DNA from: Inquilinus sp. Marseille-Q2685
GTDB taxonomy: Bacteria > Pseudomonadota > Alphaproteobacteria > DSM-16000 > Inquilinaceae
Direction of reading: 5' to 3'
Assembly (NCBI RefSeq): GCF_916619195.1
Contig: NZ_CAKAKL010000004.1
Span: forward strand, 1-64,000
Length of the DNA stretch: 64,000 nt
The translations under genes were made by a program, and so were the position numbers. Shown piece by piece: positions 46,294-55,653 of this stretch. The stretch's first letter is position 1. Each line of letters starts with the position of its first letter. The notes under the pieces were generated by a model. That model ran no database searches and was not told where the DNA came from. It was given only the letters and a program-made list of their open reading frames with translations.

Positions 46294-48783
46294 ATGACGG
46301 CCCGGACCGCCGCCCGGCGCCTGCAGGACTGGATCGCCGGCTACACGCCCCTGCCCGGCGTGCCGGACGAGCTGGTCGGCCCGGACGGCAAACCGCGCGC
46401 CTATTGGCGGGACTTCCTCGACGTCATGTCCAGGCTGGCGCCGGCGGAGGCCGAACGCCGCTTCGCCGCGGCCGACCGGCACATCCGCGACACCGGCGTG
46501 TCCTATCGCGTGCATGGCGAGAGCGGCGAGCGATCCTGGCCGCTGAGCCGCGTGCCGCTCCTGGTCTCGGCGGCGGAGTGGCGCGAGATCGAGGCCGGCG
46601 TCATCCAGCGGGCCGAGCTGCTGGAGACCGTGCTGCGCGACCTCTACGGCGACGGAAGGCTGGTGGCGGACGGGGCGCTGCCCGCCGCGGCGGTCGCCGG
46701 CAGCCCGGACTTCCTGCGCCCGCTGCACGACGTGACACCGCCCGGCGGCCGGTTCCTGCACCTCTACGCCGCCGATCTCGGCCGCGGCCCGGACGGGCGC
46801 TGGTGGGTGCTGAGCGACCGCACCCAGGCGCCGTCCGGCGCCGGCTATGCGCTGGAGAACCGGCTGATCCTGTCCCGCGCCCTGCCGGCGCTGTACCATG
46901 AGATGAATGTCGAGCGGCTGGCCCCGTTCTTCGGCGCGCTGCGCGCCGGGCTGGCGGCGGTGGCCGACCGGTCCGATCCCCGCATCTGCCTGCTCAGCTC
47001 CGGCCGCTACAGCGAGACCTATTTCGAGCAGGCGCATCTGGCCCGCTATCTCGGCCTGATGCTGGTCGAGGGCGACGACCTGGTGCTGCATGACGGCCGG
47101 ATCCATGTCCGCACCATCGCCGGGCTGAAGCGGGCCGACGTGCTGTGGCGCCGGGTGGACGCCGATTTCTGCGACCCGCTGGAGCTGAACACATCCTCGC
47201 GGCTGGGCGTGCCGGGCCTCCTGGAGGCGATCCGCGGCGGCCAGGTGGTGGTGGCCAACATGCCCGGCGCCGGGCTGGCCGAGGCCCGGGTGCTGCTGAG
47301 CTTCCTGCCGGCCTTGTGCCGCCGCCTGCGGGGCGAGGACCTGAAGCTGCCGAACGTCGCCACCTGGTGGTGCGGCCAGCCGCAGGAGCGCGAGACGGTG
47401 CTGGCCGCGCTGCCCGATCTGGCGATCGCGGCCGCATTCCGCGCCACCGTCCCCGGCTTCCCCGGGCAGCCCTCGGTGCTCGGCGCCGAGACGCCGCAGC
47501 GGGCGCGGCTGGAGGCGGCGATCCGGACCCGCCCGGTCGATTATGTCGGGCAGGAGGTGGCGCGGCTGTCGACCACCCCGGCCTGGCAGGACGGCAAGCT
47601 GGTGCCGCGGCCCTTCGTGCTGCGCGTCTTCGCCGCCGCGACGCCGGAGGGCTGGAAGGTGATGCCGGGCGGCTTCTGCCGCATCTCCGACCAACCGGAT
47701 GCACGCGCCGTGTCGATGGGCCAGGGCGTGCAGACGGCCGATGTCTGGATCCTGGCCGACCGCCCGGTCGAGCCGACCTCGCTGCTGCCGCGGCAGGACC
47801 GTGTGCCCATACGCCGGATCGCCGGCAACCTGCCGAGCCATGCCGCCGACAACCTGTTCTGGTTCGGCCGCTACCTCGAACGCGCCGAGGCGACGCTGCG
47901 GCTGGTGCGGCGGCTGTGCTCCAGTCTGATCGAGGCCGACCCCGCCGCCCAGGGCGGCGGCCGTACCCTGGACCGTCTGCAGAGGCTGCTGGTCGCCTGG
48001 GGCGCCGTGCCGCGGCCGCAGCCGGGTGACAGCGCCACCGCCGTCGCCGCCTCGGCCCTGAACCAGGCCGAGAATTACGGCGCCGCGATCTCGCTGGTGC
48101 GCTCCGCCCGCCGCGCCTCCTCCGGCATCCGCGAGCGGCTGTCCGCCGATTCCTGGCCGCTCCTGGCCGAGCTGGAGGAGCGGCTGGGCGAACCCGGCGA
48201 GGCACCGCTGTCGGAGGGCGAGACCTTCCACCGCGCCGACCGTGCGCTGCATGTGATCGCCGCCCTGTCCGGCCTGGCGCAGGAGAACATGAACCAGGTC
48301 GCCGGCTGGCGCTTCCTCGACATGGGTCGGCGGATCGAGCGCGGCATCAACACCTGCCGCTTCGCCCGATGCCTGGCCGAGACCGACACCACCATCGACG
48401 ACCTCGACGCGTTGCTGGATCTGGTGGATTCCCAGATCAGCTACCGGTCGCGCTACGTCATCGGGCCGGCCCCGGCGCCGGTGCGCGACATGGTGGTGCT
48501 GGACCCGTACAATCCGCGGGCCGTGGCCTTCCAGGCGGAACGGCTGCTGGAGCATCTGCGCGCCCTGCCGTCGCTGCGCGAGGACGGCATGCCGGAGGCG
48601 CCGCTGCGGCTGGCAGCCATCATCGCCAGCACCCTGTCGGCGGCCCAGGCCGAATCCCTGGACAACGGCCAGATCCTCGGTTTCGAGCAGAAGCTGATGC
48701 AGCTGTCGGAGGCGGTCGCCGACCGCTACTTCCTGCAGGGCCGCCACGCCGCGCGGCCTGAGAAGCTGACGGGGCTGTATTGA
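46294..48783 (+). CDS. Circularly permuted ATP-grasp ligase fused to alpha-E domain
   Basis: An 829-residue protein. Residues about 70-475 are a circularly permuted type 2 ATP-grasp (DUF404/DUF407: WWVLSDRTQAPSGAGYALENRLILSRALP, ICLLSSGRYSETYFEQAHLARYLGL, VLRVFAAATPEGWKVMPGGFCRI), a predicted amide-bond ligase. Residues about 500-820 are the helical alpha-E domain (DUF403: SHAADNLFWFGRYLERAEATLRLVRRL, WRFLDMGRRIERGINT). The two are separate genes in many bacteria and fused here. ATG 46294 has GGGGAGG 6 bases upstream. Confidence 0.92.
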   Translation: MTARTAARRLQDWIAGYTPLPGVPDELVGPDGKPRAYWRDFLDVMSRLAPAEAERRFAAADRHIRDTGVSYRVHGESGERSWPLSRVPLLVSAAEWREIEAGVIQRAELLETVLRDLYGDGRLVADGALPAAAVAGSPDFLRPLHDVTPPGGRFLHLYAADLGRGPDGRWWVLSDRTQAPSGAGYALENRLILSRALPALYHEMNVERLAPFFGALRAGLAAVADRSDPRICLLSSGRYSETYFEQAHLARYLGLMLVEGDDLVLHDGRIHVRTIAGLKRADVLWRRVDADFCDPLELNTSSRLGVPGLLEAIRGGQVVVANMPGAGLAEARVLLSFLPALCRRLRGEDLKLPNVATWWCGQPQERETVLAALPDLAIAAAFRATVPGFPGQPSVLGAETPQRARLEAAIRTRPVDYVGQEVARLSTTPAWQDGKLVPRPFVLRVFAAATPEGWKVMPGGFCRISDQPDARAVSMGQGVQTADVWILADRPVEPTSLLPRQDRVPIRRIAGNLPSHAADNLFWFGRYLERAEATLRLVRRLCSSLIEADPAAQGGGRTLDRLQRLLVAWGAVPRPQPGDSATAVAASALNQAENYGAAISLVRSARRASSGIRERLSADSWPLLAELEERLGEPGEAPLSEGETFHRADRALHVIAALSGLAQENMNQVAGWRFLDMGRRIERGINTCRFARCLAETDTTIDDLDALLDLVDSQISYRSRYVIGPAPAPVRDMVVLDPYNPRAVAFQAERLLEHLRALPSLREDGMPEAPLRLAAIIASTLSAAQAESLDNGQILGFEQKLMQLSEAVADRYFLQGRHAARPEKLTGLY

Positions 48784-48830
48784 TGCTGGCGGGCGAAGAG
48801 GACGAACGGTTCCGTTCCTATCGTTTCCTG

Positions 48831-48917
48831 TCATTGCCGGGCTTGACCCGGCAATCCAGGGGCCATCCAGAGTGGCATCGGCAGCCCCTGGATGCCCGGG
48901 TCAAGCCCGGGCATGAC
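48831..48917. repeat. Large palindromic intergenic repeat (alphaproteobacterial type)
   Basis: An inverted repeat fills most of the 175-bp gap between the ATP-grasp/alpha-E gene and the transglutaminase gene. The left part TCATTGCCGGGCTTGACCCG (from 48831), running on to CCAGGGGC, is mirrored by GCCCCTGGATGCCCGGGTCA (from 48884) and then AGCCCGGGCATGA. Near-identical elements are dispersed in many alphaproteobacterial genomes. It could act as a terminator or a processing site inside the operon. Confidence 0.75.
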
Positions 48918-48958
48918 AATGGGAGGGGACGAGCGGATCGGTCTCGGAACTCTCCGCC

Positions 48959-49840
48959 ATGATCTACGACATCCGCCACCTCTCGACCTATGCCTATGAG
49001 ACGCCGGTCAGCTTCGCCCGCTGCGTGCTGCGCCTGCTGCCCAGCGACCGGGCGGAGCAGCGCGTGCTGTCGCGGTCGATCGAGGTCAGGCCGGTGCCGG
49101 CCGCCTCCGCCGCGCGCCGCAGCTTCTTCGGCAACGACGTCGTCACCGTCACCATCGAGGCCACCCATCGCGAGCTCAAGGTCGACGCCCGGTCGCGGGT
49201 CGAGGTGACGCGCGACACCGGCGACCTGCTGCGCCGGGCCAGCCGGCCCTGGGAGGAGGTGCGGGAGCGCGCCTTCGCCGCCGCGACACTCGCCCCTGCC
49301 TCCCCCGCCCATCACCTGTATCCGAGCCGGCTGGTGCCGATCCTGGGGCCGCTGTCGGCCTATGCCCATGTCAGCTTCCCGCCGGGGCGCCCGATCCTGG
49401 AGGCTGCGACCGAGCTGATGCAGCGGATCAAGGCCGACTTCACCTACGACCCGAAGGCGACGGCGGTCTCGACCCCGCTGATCGAGGCCTTCGAGAGCCG
49501 CCGCGGCGTGTGCCAGGATTTCGCCCACATTATGATCGGCTGCCTGCGCGGCGTCGGCCTGCCCGCCGCCTATGTCAGCGGCTATCTGCGCACCCTGCCG
49601 CCGCCCGGCAAGCCGCGCCTCGAAGGGGCGGACGCCACCCATGCCTGGGTCTCTGCCTGGTGCGGGGAGGAGTTCGGCTGGCTGGGCTTCGACCCGACCA
49701 ACGCCGTGCTGGTCGAGAACGACCATATCATCCTGGCCAACGGCCGGGACTATGCCGACGTCTCGCCGATCGACGGCGTCATCCTCGGCGCCGGGTCGCA
49801 GGCGTTGAGCGTGGAGGTGGACGTCGTCCCGGTGCGCTGA
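48959..49840 (+). CDS. Transglutaminase-like cysteine protease family protein
   Basis: A 293-residue protein of the transglutaminase-like superfamily with a Bact_transglu_N domain (MIYDIRHLSTYAYETPVSFARCVLRLLP) and catalytic triad Cys185 (RRGVCQDFAHIM), His228 (DATHAWVSAW) and Asp245 (GFDPTNA). It lacks a leader, so it is cytoplasmic. Together with the DUF2126 and ATP-grasp/alpha-E proteins it makes the gene set proposed from comparative genomics to attach or remove small peptides or amines. The Anbu proteasome-like peptidase that often accompanies it is not here. Confidence 0.92.
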   Translation: MIYDIRHLSTYAYETPVSFARCVLRLLPSDRAEQRVLSRSIEVRPVPAASAARRSFFGNDVVTVTIEATHRELKVDARSRVEVTRDTGDLLRRASRPWEEVRERAFAAATLAPASPAHHLYPSRLVPILGPLSAYAHVSFPPGRPILEAATELMQRIKADFTYDPKATAVSTPLIEAFESRRGVCQDFAHIMIGCLRGVGLPAAYVSGYLRTLPPPGKPRLEGADATHAWVSAWCGEEFGWLGFDPTNAVLVENDHIILANGRDYADVSPIDGVILGAGSQALSVEVDVVPVR

Positions 49841-49852
49841 GGTCCCGCGTTC

Positions 49853-50863
49853 TTACGGGCGCTCGGAGGTCTTGGTGAGATAGGGCGCGAGGTTGGCTGG
49901 CTCGGGGATCACCGCGAGAGTCTTCAGCCGGGCGACGGCGCGGCGTTCCGCCGCCTGCAGATGCGTCTCCAGCACCGCCGCCGCGGCCGGCCAGGCCTCC
50001 TGCGCCAGCAGCTCCAGCACCAGCCGGTGTTCGGTCAGGATCGGCTGGTCGTCGGCGATGCCGAGCGAGCGGGTGAAGGCGTGGGTGGCCAGGAGAGGCA
50101 GCTGGTTGTGACGCAGCGCGTCGGCCAGCCGGGCGTTCGGCGTCGCCAGCACGCAGCGGACATGCAGATCCTCCTCGATCGCGTCCATGGTCTCGGGCAG
50201 CGGCCCCGCCGCCTCTGCCCGGCGCAGCCGGTCCAGCATCGCCTCGATGTCGCCGCTCGGCAGCGACGGCGCGGCGCTGACCAGGGCCGGCGGCTCCAGC
50301 AGCCGCCGCATCTCGTAGAGGTCGCGGATCGCCCGGGCGGTCAGCGGTCCCGCGATCCAGTGCGAGCTGGCGTTCTTCTCGATCAGCCCGCGCTCCTGTA
50401 GCCGGCCCAGCACGTCGCGCACCACGGTGCGGCTGACGCCGAAATGGTCCGCCATCTCGGCCTCGACGATACGGTAGCGGCCAAACACCAGGCAGGAGGC
50501 GATCTGGCGCTCGGCAGTGGCATAGATCCGCTCCCACGAGGCGCGGGACTGCTGCGCCTCGTCGATCTCCTCCGCCGCCTCCAGGCCGAAGCCGCGGATG
50601 TCGGCGCGCAGCGGCGCCGCGCCGGCCGCTTCCGGCCCCACCAGATAGCCGCGGCCCTCGAAGCGGTGGATCAGCCCGTCCGCCTCCAGCCGCGCCAGCG
50701 CCCGCTGCACCGGGGCGCGGCTGGTCTGGAAAATCTCGGCGATCGGCCCCTCCAGCAGCACCAGCCCGGCCGGCAGCCGCCCGGCGCCGATCGACGCCCG
50801 CAGCGCGCGCTCGACGATCTCGTAGAGCCGCGGCGGGGGCGCGTTCGTCGCCGTGTCCGTCAT
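49853..50863 (-). CDS. GntR-family regulator with two winged helices
   Basis: A 336-residue protein with two GntR-type winged helices: residues about 13-75 (IVERALRASIGAGRLPAGLVLLEGPIAEIFQTSRAPVQRALARLE) and about 108-172 (WERIYATAERQIASCLVFGRYRIVEAEMADHFGVSRTVVRDVLGRLQ), followed by an FCD-like helical effector domain (about 180-315). Most GntR proteins have only one HTH. It faces the importer operon across a 361-bp gap and is its likely regulator. The ribosome site before ATG 50863 is weak. Confidence 0.87.
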   Translation of the reverse strand: MTDTATNAPPPRLYEIVERALRASIGAGRLPAGLVLLEGPIAEIFQTSRAPVQRALARLEADGLIHRFEGRGYLVGPEAAGAAPLRADIRGFGLEAAEEIDEAQQSRASWERIYATAERQIASCLVFGRYRIVEAEMADHFGVSRTVVRDVLGRLQERGLIEKNASSHWIAGPLTARAIRDLYEMRRLLEPPALVSAAPSLPSGDIEAMLDRLRRAEAAGPLPETMDAIEEDLHVRCVLATPNARLADALRHNQLPLLATHAFTRSLGIADDQPILTEHRLVLELLAQEAWPAAAAVLETHLQAAERRAVARLKTLAVIPEPANLAPYLTKTSERP

Positions 50864-50969
50864 GTCCTGCAGTAGCGCCGTCCCGGTGATCCTGGTCCTC
50901 TGATGGCCCCCGCGGCGCCCTGGCGCAAGACCCCGCTGCCCGTCGCGTGGGCGACGGCGCCACAAAAAT

Positions 50970-51108
50970 GACTACCGCATACCCAGAACGACGCTCTCTC
51001 TCGCCACGCCTGCCCAGAAGTTGGAAAGAAGGGCTTATCAGGGCAGATAGGAACCAGATCGCACGGCATGGCGAAGCTTTCGACCACAACAAAAAGACTA
51101 TTGCATAC
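50970..51108. promoter_or_regulatory. Direct repeat in divergent promoter region, candidate GntR sites
   Basis: GACTACCGCATAC (50970-50982) and GACTATTGCATAC (51096-51108) match at 11 of 13 bases and are both preceded by an A-run (CAAAAAT, CAAAAA). They lie 126 bp apart in the 361-bp gap between the GntR gene and the importer operon. TTGACA at 51120-51125 could be a -35 box. Nothing else in 50864-51224 looks coding. Confidence 0.4.
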
Positions 51109-51224
51109 TAAAGTCATTTTTGACAGGCTTCCCGTGCTCCTCATCGACATCCGCGCAGCGGCGGCGCCGAACGACGCGGACGGGATGGCGGGCTCAGGGC
51201 ACGGCTTGGGAGATTCGGGGACGC

Positions 51225-52298
51225 ATGACTCTGCTCCTGGAACTGAGCGGCATCGCCAAGGCCTATAGCGGCGCGCCGGCGCTGAGCGACCTGTCGCTGG
51301 CGGTCGGCGCGGGCGAGTACCTGTCCATCCTCGGCCCCAGCGGCTCGGGCAAGTCGACCATGCTGCGGGTCGTCGCCGGCTTCGAGGCGCCGGATCAGGG
51401 CGACGTGCGGCTGGAGGGCCGGTCGATCCTGTCGATCCCGGCGCATGAGCGCGGCATCGGCTTCGTGTTCCAGGGCTTCGCCCTGTTCCCGCACATGACC
51501 GTCTTCGACAACATCGCCTACGGCCTGCGCCACCGCAGCCGCGATCCGGTCACCGACGAAGCACAGGTCCGGCGCCGGGTCGGCGAGGCACTGGAGCTGC
51601 TGGGCCTGACCGGCCTGGGCGCCCGCGCCGTCGGCCAGATCTCCGGCGGCCAGAAGCAGCGCGTCGCCCTGGCCCGCACCCTGGTCACGGACCCGAAGAT
51701 CGTGCTGCTGGACGAGCCCCTGGGTGCGCTCGACGCCAATCTGCGCGAGCGGACGATGATCGAGCTGAAGCGCATCCAGGCGCAGCTCGGCGGCACCTTC
51801 CTGCATGTCACCGGCAACGAGCAGGAGGCGCTGGCCATGGGCCACCGCACCGCCGTGCTGGACCGCGGCCGGATCGCCGAGATCAGCCCGCCGCAGACGC
51901 TGTACAACCGGCCGGGGTCGGTCCGCGTCGCCCGCTTTCTCAACTGCTACAACATCTTCGAGGGCATGGTCGGCGACGGCGCCTTCCGCTTCGCCGACGC
52001 CACCCTGCCGCTGCCAAGCGACGCCGCCGCGGGGGCGGCCGCCTATTGCATCCGCGCCGACAAGGTGACGGTGGCCGAGGAGGCGGATCCGGCGGCGCCG
52101 GGCGAGGCAGCCCTGCCGGGCCGCTTCATCGCCAGCGAGTATTCCGGCGCCCGGGTGACCTACCTGTTCGACGTCGTCGGCAGCCGGCCGGTCGAGGTCG
52201 AATACCATCTAAGCCACCGCCGACCGAAGAGCTTCGACGCCGGGCGCCGCTACGCGCTGCGCTGGCCGGCGGCCGACGCCCTCGTGTTCCGCGGCTGA
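51225..52298 (+). CDS. PotA-like ABC ATPase with altered H-loop
   Basis: A 357-residue ATPase: Walker A GPSGSGKS (37-44), Q-loop VFQGFALFPHMT, signature ISGGQKQRVALART, Walker B IVLLDEPLGALDAN, and a C-terminal TOBE domain (about 280-355). The H-loop reads HVTGNEQEA: the switch histidine is replaced by Gly197, where a normal VTHDQEEA is expected, which should weaken hydrolysis. A second, canonical ATPase lies later in the operon (56916-58013). ATG 51225 is preferred; the longer upstream frame is not coding. Confidence 0.9.
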   Translation: MTLLLELSGIAKAYSGAPALSDLSLAVGAGEYLSILGPSGSGKSTMLRVVAGFEAPDQGDVRLEGRSILSIPAHERGIGFVFQGFALFPHMTVFDNIAYGLRHRSRDPVTDEAQVRRRVGEALELLGLTGLGARAVGQISGGQKQRVALARTLVTDPKIVLLDEPLGALDANLRERTMIELKRIQAQLGGTFLHVTGNEQEALAMGHRTAVLDRGRIAEISPPQTLYNRPGSVRVARFLNCYNIFEGMVGDGAFRFADATLPLPSDAAAGAAAYCIRADKVTVAEEADPAAPGEAALPGRFIASEYSGARVTYLFDVVGSRPVEVEYHLSHRRPKSFDAGRRYALRWPAADALVFRG

Positions 52299-52311
52299 GG
52301 CGGGGGCATCG

Positions 52312-53217
52312 ATGAGTGTCGGAGCGGAGATCATGACCGAGACGGCGCCGGCCCCGGCCGCGCGGCGGCGCACCGGACGGCGGGTTACGGCGCTGCTGGT
52401 TGCGCCGGGGGCCCTGTGGATGACCGCCTTCCTGGTCGTCCCGATCGCGATGATGGTCTATGTCAGCTTCTGGACCCAGAAGACCTTCACCATCGAGCCG
52501 ACGCTGACCCTCAAGAACTGGGTCACCTTCTTCGGCACCTCGACCTATCTGTCGGCGCTATGGACCACGGTCCGGATCTGGCTGATCGTGCTGGCGACGA
52601 CGCTGGCGCTGGGCTATCCGGTCGCGCTCTATATCGGCCTGTTCGTCCGCAACAAAACGGTCCAGACCATCTTGCTGGTGGTCTGCGTCGTGCCGTTCTG
52701 GACCTCGTTCCTGATCCGGGTGCTGGCCTGGCGCCCGATGCTGGGCACCGAGGGCGCGGTCAACATCCTCTTGATGAAGCTGGGCGTGGTGTCGGAGCCG
52801 GTGGCCGGCCTCCTGTTCACCGAGCTCAGCGTCGTCATCGGCATGACCCAGATCTACGTCGTGTTCATGGTCGGGCCGATCGCCTTCATGCTGTCGCGGA
52901 TCGAGCCGAGCCTGATCGAGGCCGCGCGGGATCTCGGCGCCGGCACCGGCCGCATCTTCCGCACCGTGATCCTGCCGCTGAGCCTCCCCGGCGTGATCGT
53001 CGGTGCGATCTTCGTCTCGGTCATGGTGCTGGGCGAGTTCGCCACCGCCGCCGCCCTGTCCGGCCGCAAGGTCAACATGCTGGGCAACATCATCGTCACC
53101 CAGGTCGGGTCGCTGAAATGGGCCTTCGCCGCCGTGGTCGGCGTGATCCTGACCGTGGTGATGGGCATCGTCGTCGCCGGGCTGCTGCGCCTGGTCGACC
53201 TGCGGAAGGAGCTGTAG
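52312..53217 (+). CDS. PotB-like ABC permease
   Basis: A 301-residue inner-membrane permease, helices starting at ALLVAPGALWMTAFLVVPIAMMVYVSFW. The coupling loop reads LIEAARDLGAGTGRIFRTVILPLSLPGVI. PotB-class permeases import polyamines, other amines and related charged compounds. It starts 13 bp after the ATPase gene; ATG 52333 is an alternative start. Confidence 0.92.
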   Translation: MSVGAEIMTETAPAPAARRRTGRRVTALLVAPGALWMTAFLVVPIAMMVYVSFWTQKTFTIEPTLTLKNWVTFFGTSTYLSALWTTVRIWLIVLATTLALGYPVALYIGLFVRNKTVQTILLVVCVVPFWTSFLIRVLAWRPMLGTEGAVNILLMKLGVVSEPVAGLLFTELSVVIGMTQIYVVFMVGPIAFMLSRIEPSLIEAARDLGAGTGRIFRTVILPLSLPGVIVGAIFVSVMVLGEFATAAALSGRKVNMLGNIIVTQVGSLKWAFAAVVGVILTVVMGIVVAGLLRLVDLRKEL

Positions 53218-53220
53218 GCC

Positions 53221-54072
53221 ATGCAGGGGCAGCCGCTTCTCCGCACCGCGCTGATGGCCTTCACGGCGCTGTTCATCGTCTTCCTGTACGGTCCGCTGGC
53301 GGTGCTGGCGACGCTGAGCTTCCAGGCCGGGCCCGAGGGCGGGCCGCAATTCCCGATCATCGAATGGTCGACCTACTGGTACCAGCACCTGTTCGGCTGG
53401 GCCCCGCCGTCCCGCGTGGCGCCGCTGCCGATCGGCGACGCGCTGGTGCGGTCCCTGACCCTCGCCTTCATGACCATGGTGGTGGCGACGGTGCTGGGCA
53501 CCCTGTCGGCCCAGGCCTTCCGGTCGCGCTTCCGCGGCTCCGGCATCGTCTTCTACCTGATCGTGCTGGGCATGATGGTGCCGGGGGTGCTGGTCGGGCT
53601 GGGCGTCGCGTTGGTGGCAAACGAGCTGGGCATCCCGCGGGCCTGGTGGGGGACATCCTTCGTCACCCATGTGGTCTACACCTTCCCCTTCGCCTTCCTG
53701 GTCATGCTGGCAATCTTCAACCGCTTCGACCGGTCGATCGAGGAGGCGTCCTGGAGCCTGGGCGTCAGCCCCGCCCGCACCTTCCGCAAGGTCACCTTCC
53801 CGCTGATCTTCCCGGGCGTGCTGAGCGCGATGCTGTTCGCCTTCACCCTGAGCTACGACGAGTTCCCGCGCACGCTGTTCACCGCCGGCGGCGGCCAGAC
53901 CCTGCCGCTGACGATCTACGGCACCTTCTCGGTCGAGATCCATCCGAACATCTTCGCCTTCGGGGTGCTGACCACGCTGTTCTCCTTCGCCCTCCTCGCC
54001 GTCTACGGCGTCTTGATGGCCCTGTCGGTCCGTCGGGCCAAGCGCATGGCGATCCAGGAGGAGGTGCGATGA
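53221..54072 (+). CDS. PotC-like ABC permease
   Basis: A 283-residue permease with six helices and EEASWSLGVSPARTFRKVTFPLIFPGVL as the coupling loop. It follows the PotB-like gene by 3 bp and overlaps the first SDR gene by 4 bp (ATGA), so transport and metabolism genes are co-translated. Confidence 0.92.
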   Translation: MQGQPLLRTALMAFTALFIVFLYGPLAVLATLSFQAGPEGGPQFPIIEWSTYWYQHLFGWAPPSRVAPLPIGDALVRSLTLAFMTMVVATVLGTLSAQAFRSRFRGSGIVFYLIVLGMMVPGVLVGLGVALVANELGIPRAWWGTSFVTHVVYTFPFAFLVMLAIFNRFDRSIEEASWSLGVSPARTFRKVTFPLIFPGVLSAMLFAFTLSYDEFPRTLFTAGGGQTLPLTIYGTFSVEIHPNIFAFGVLTTLFSFALLAVYGVLMALSVRRAKRMAIQEEVR

Positions 54073-54815
54073 GGGCGCTGGCCGACCACGTCGCCATCGT
54101 CACCGGCGCCGCCAGCGGCATCGGCAGGGCGATCGCGGAGCGGCTGGCGAATGCGGGCGCCGCGGTGCTGATCGCCGACCTGCACGCCGACCGGGCCGAG
54201 GCGGTGGCCGCCACGCTGCGCGCCGCCGGCGGCCGGGCCGAGGCGGTCGGCGCCGATGTCTCGGACGCCCATGCGGTGGAACGGATCTTCGCGGCCGGAC
54301 GAGAGGCGTTCGGCGACTGCACCCTCCTGGTCAACAATGCCGGCCATGTCCACCAGTCGCCCTTCGAGGCGCTGGCGGTGGCCGACTGGGACCGGATGAT
54401 CGCGGTGCATCTGCGCGGCACCTTCCTGTGCTGCCGCGCCGCCCTGCCGGCGATGCTGGCGGCCGGCGACGGGGTGATCGTCAACATCGCCTCGCAGTTG
54501 GGCCAGATCGGCGGCGTCGACCTGGTCCACTACAGCGCCGCCAAGGCCGGGATCATCGGCCTGACCAAGGCGCTGGCGCGCGAGGTCAGCGCCCGCGGCG
54601 TGCGGGTCAATGCGGTGGCGCCCGGGCCGATCGAGACCGAGCTGGTGCGTGCCCTGTCCGAGGAGTGGCGGGCGGCGAAGAGGGCGCAGCTGCCGCTCGG
54701 CCGCTTCGGCGCGCCGGAGGACGTGGCCGAGACGGTGGCCTTCCTCGCCTCCCCCGCCGCCGGGATCTATGTCGGCCAGACGCTGGGGCCTAATTCCGGC
54801 GACGTGATGCTGTAG
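54069..54815 (+). CDS. Short-chain dehydrogenase/reductase (1)
   Basis: A 248-residue classical SDR. The cofactor motif TGAASGIG (12-19), NNAG and the catalytic Ser142, Tyr155 and Lys159 (HYSAAKAG) are present. VLIADLHADRAE at the end of the second strand (Asp) favours NAD over NADP. It would oxidise or reduce a hydroxyl or carbonyl on the imported compound or its product; the substrate is unknown. Confidence 0.92.
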   Translation: MRALADHVAIVTGAASGIGRAIAERLANAGAAVLIADLHADRAEAVAATLRAAGGRAEAVGADVSDAHAVERIFAAGREAFGDCTLLVNNAGHVHQSPFEALAVADWDRMIAVHLRGTFLCCRAALPAMLAAGDGVIVNIASQLGQIGGVDLVHYSAAKAGIIGLTKALAREVSARGVRVNAVAPGPIETELVRALSEEWRAAKRAQLPLGRFGAPEDVAETVAFLASPAAGIYVGQTLGPNSGDVML

Positions 54816-54823
54816 GAGGAATG

Positions 54824-55582
54824 ATGACCCGGAAGGTTGCCCTGATCACGGGAGCGGGCATCGGCATCGGCCGGGCCACGGCGCTGGCCTTCGCCGGCGC
54901 CGGCCATCACGTAGTCGTGACCGACGTGCTGGAGGCCGAGGGCCGCGCCACCGCCAAGGCGATCGGCGACGCCGGCGGCAGCGGCGAGTTCCAGCCCCTC
55001 GACGTCACCGACACCGAGCGGGTCAACGCCGTGGTCGCCGATGTCGAGGCGCGGCACGGCGCCCTGGACGCGCTGGTGGCCAATGCCGGCATCGCCCATC
55101 GCGTGCCGCTGTCGCAGATGACCGACGCCAAATGGGACCACACCTTCGACGTCGACCTGAAGGGCATCTTCCGCGTCGTCCGCGCCGCCCTGCCCGGCAT
55201 GCGCACCCGCGGCCAGGGCGCCATCGTCGCCCTGTCCTCGATCATGGGCGTCGCCTATGGCTGGGACGAGCACGTCCACTACTCCGCCGCCAAGTCCGGC
55301 GTGGTCGGGCTGGTGCGCGGCCTGGCGGTGGAGCTGGCGCGCAGCGGCATCCGCGTCAACGGCATCGCACCCGGCTACATCCGCACCGCCCAGGCCCTGT
55401 CGCGCGAGCATTCGCTGGGCCCCGAGGGGCTGGAGAAGGCGGCCGCCTTCATCCCCATGGGCCGGGTCGGCGAGCCGGACGACATCGCCGACGTGGCGCT
55501 GTTCCTGGCCTCGCCGGCGGCCCGCTACATCACCGGCCAGACCATCGTGGTCGATGGCGGGCTACTGGTCGGACGCTACTGA
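54824..55582 (+). CDS. Short-chain dehydrogenase/reductase (2)
   Basis: A 252-residue classical SDR with TGAGIGIG (9-16), ANAG, and Ser139, Tyr153, Lys157. VVTDVLEAEG suggests NAD. It is clearly related to the first SDR but not a recent duplicate. AGGAGG precedes the second of two adjacent ATG codons (54824), which I take as the start rather than 54821. Confidence 0.92.
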   Translation: MTRKVALITGAGIGIGRATALAFAGAGHHVVVTDVLEAEGRATAKAIGDAGGSGEFQPLDVTDTERVNAVVADVEARHGALDALVANAGIAHRVPLSQMTDAKWDHTFDVDLKGIFRVVRAALPGMRTRGQGAIVALSSIMGVAYGWDEHVHYSAAKSGVVGLVRGLAVELARSGIRVNGIAPGYIRTAQALSREHSLGPEGLEKAAAFIPMGRVGEPDDIADVALFLASPAARYITGQTIVVDGGLLVGRY

Positions 55583-55653
55583 CAAACGAATCTTGGCGGC
55601 CCCGCTGAGAAGGGCCGGTTTCCGGGTGGTTTTCACGAAACGGGAGACTTCGC

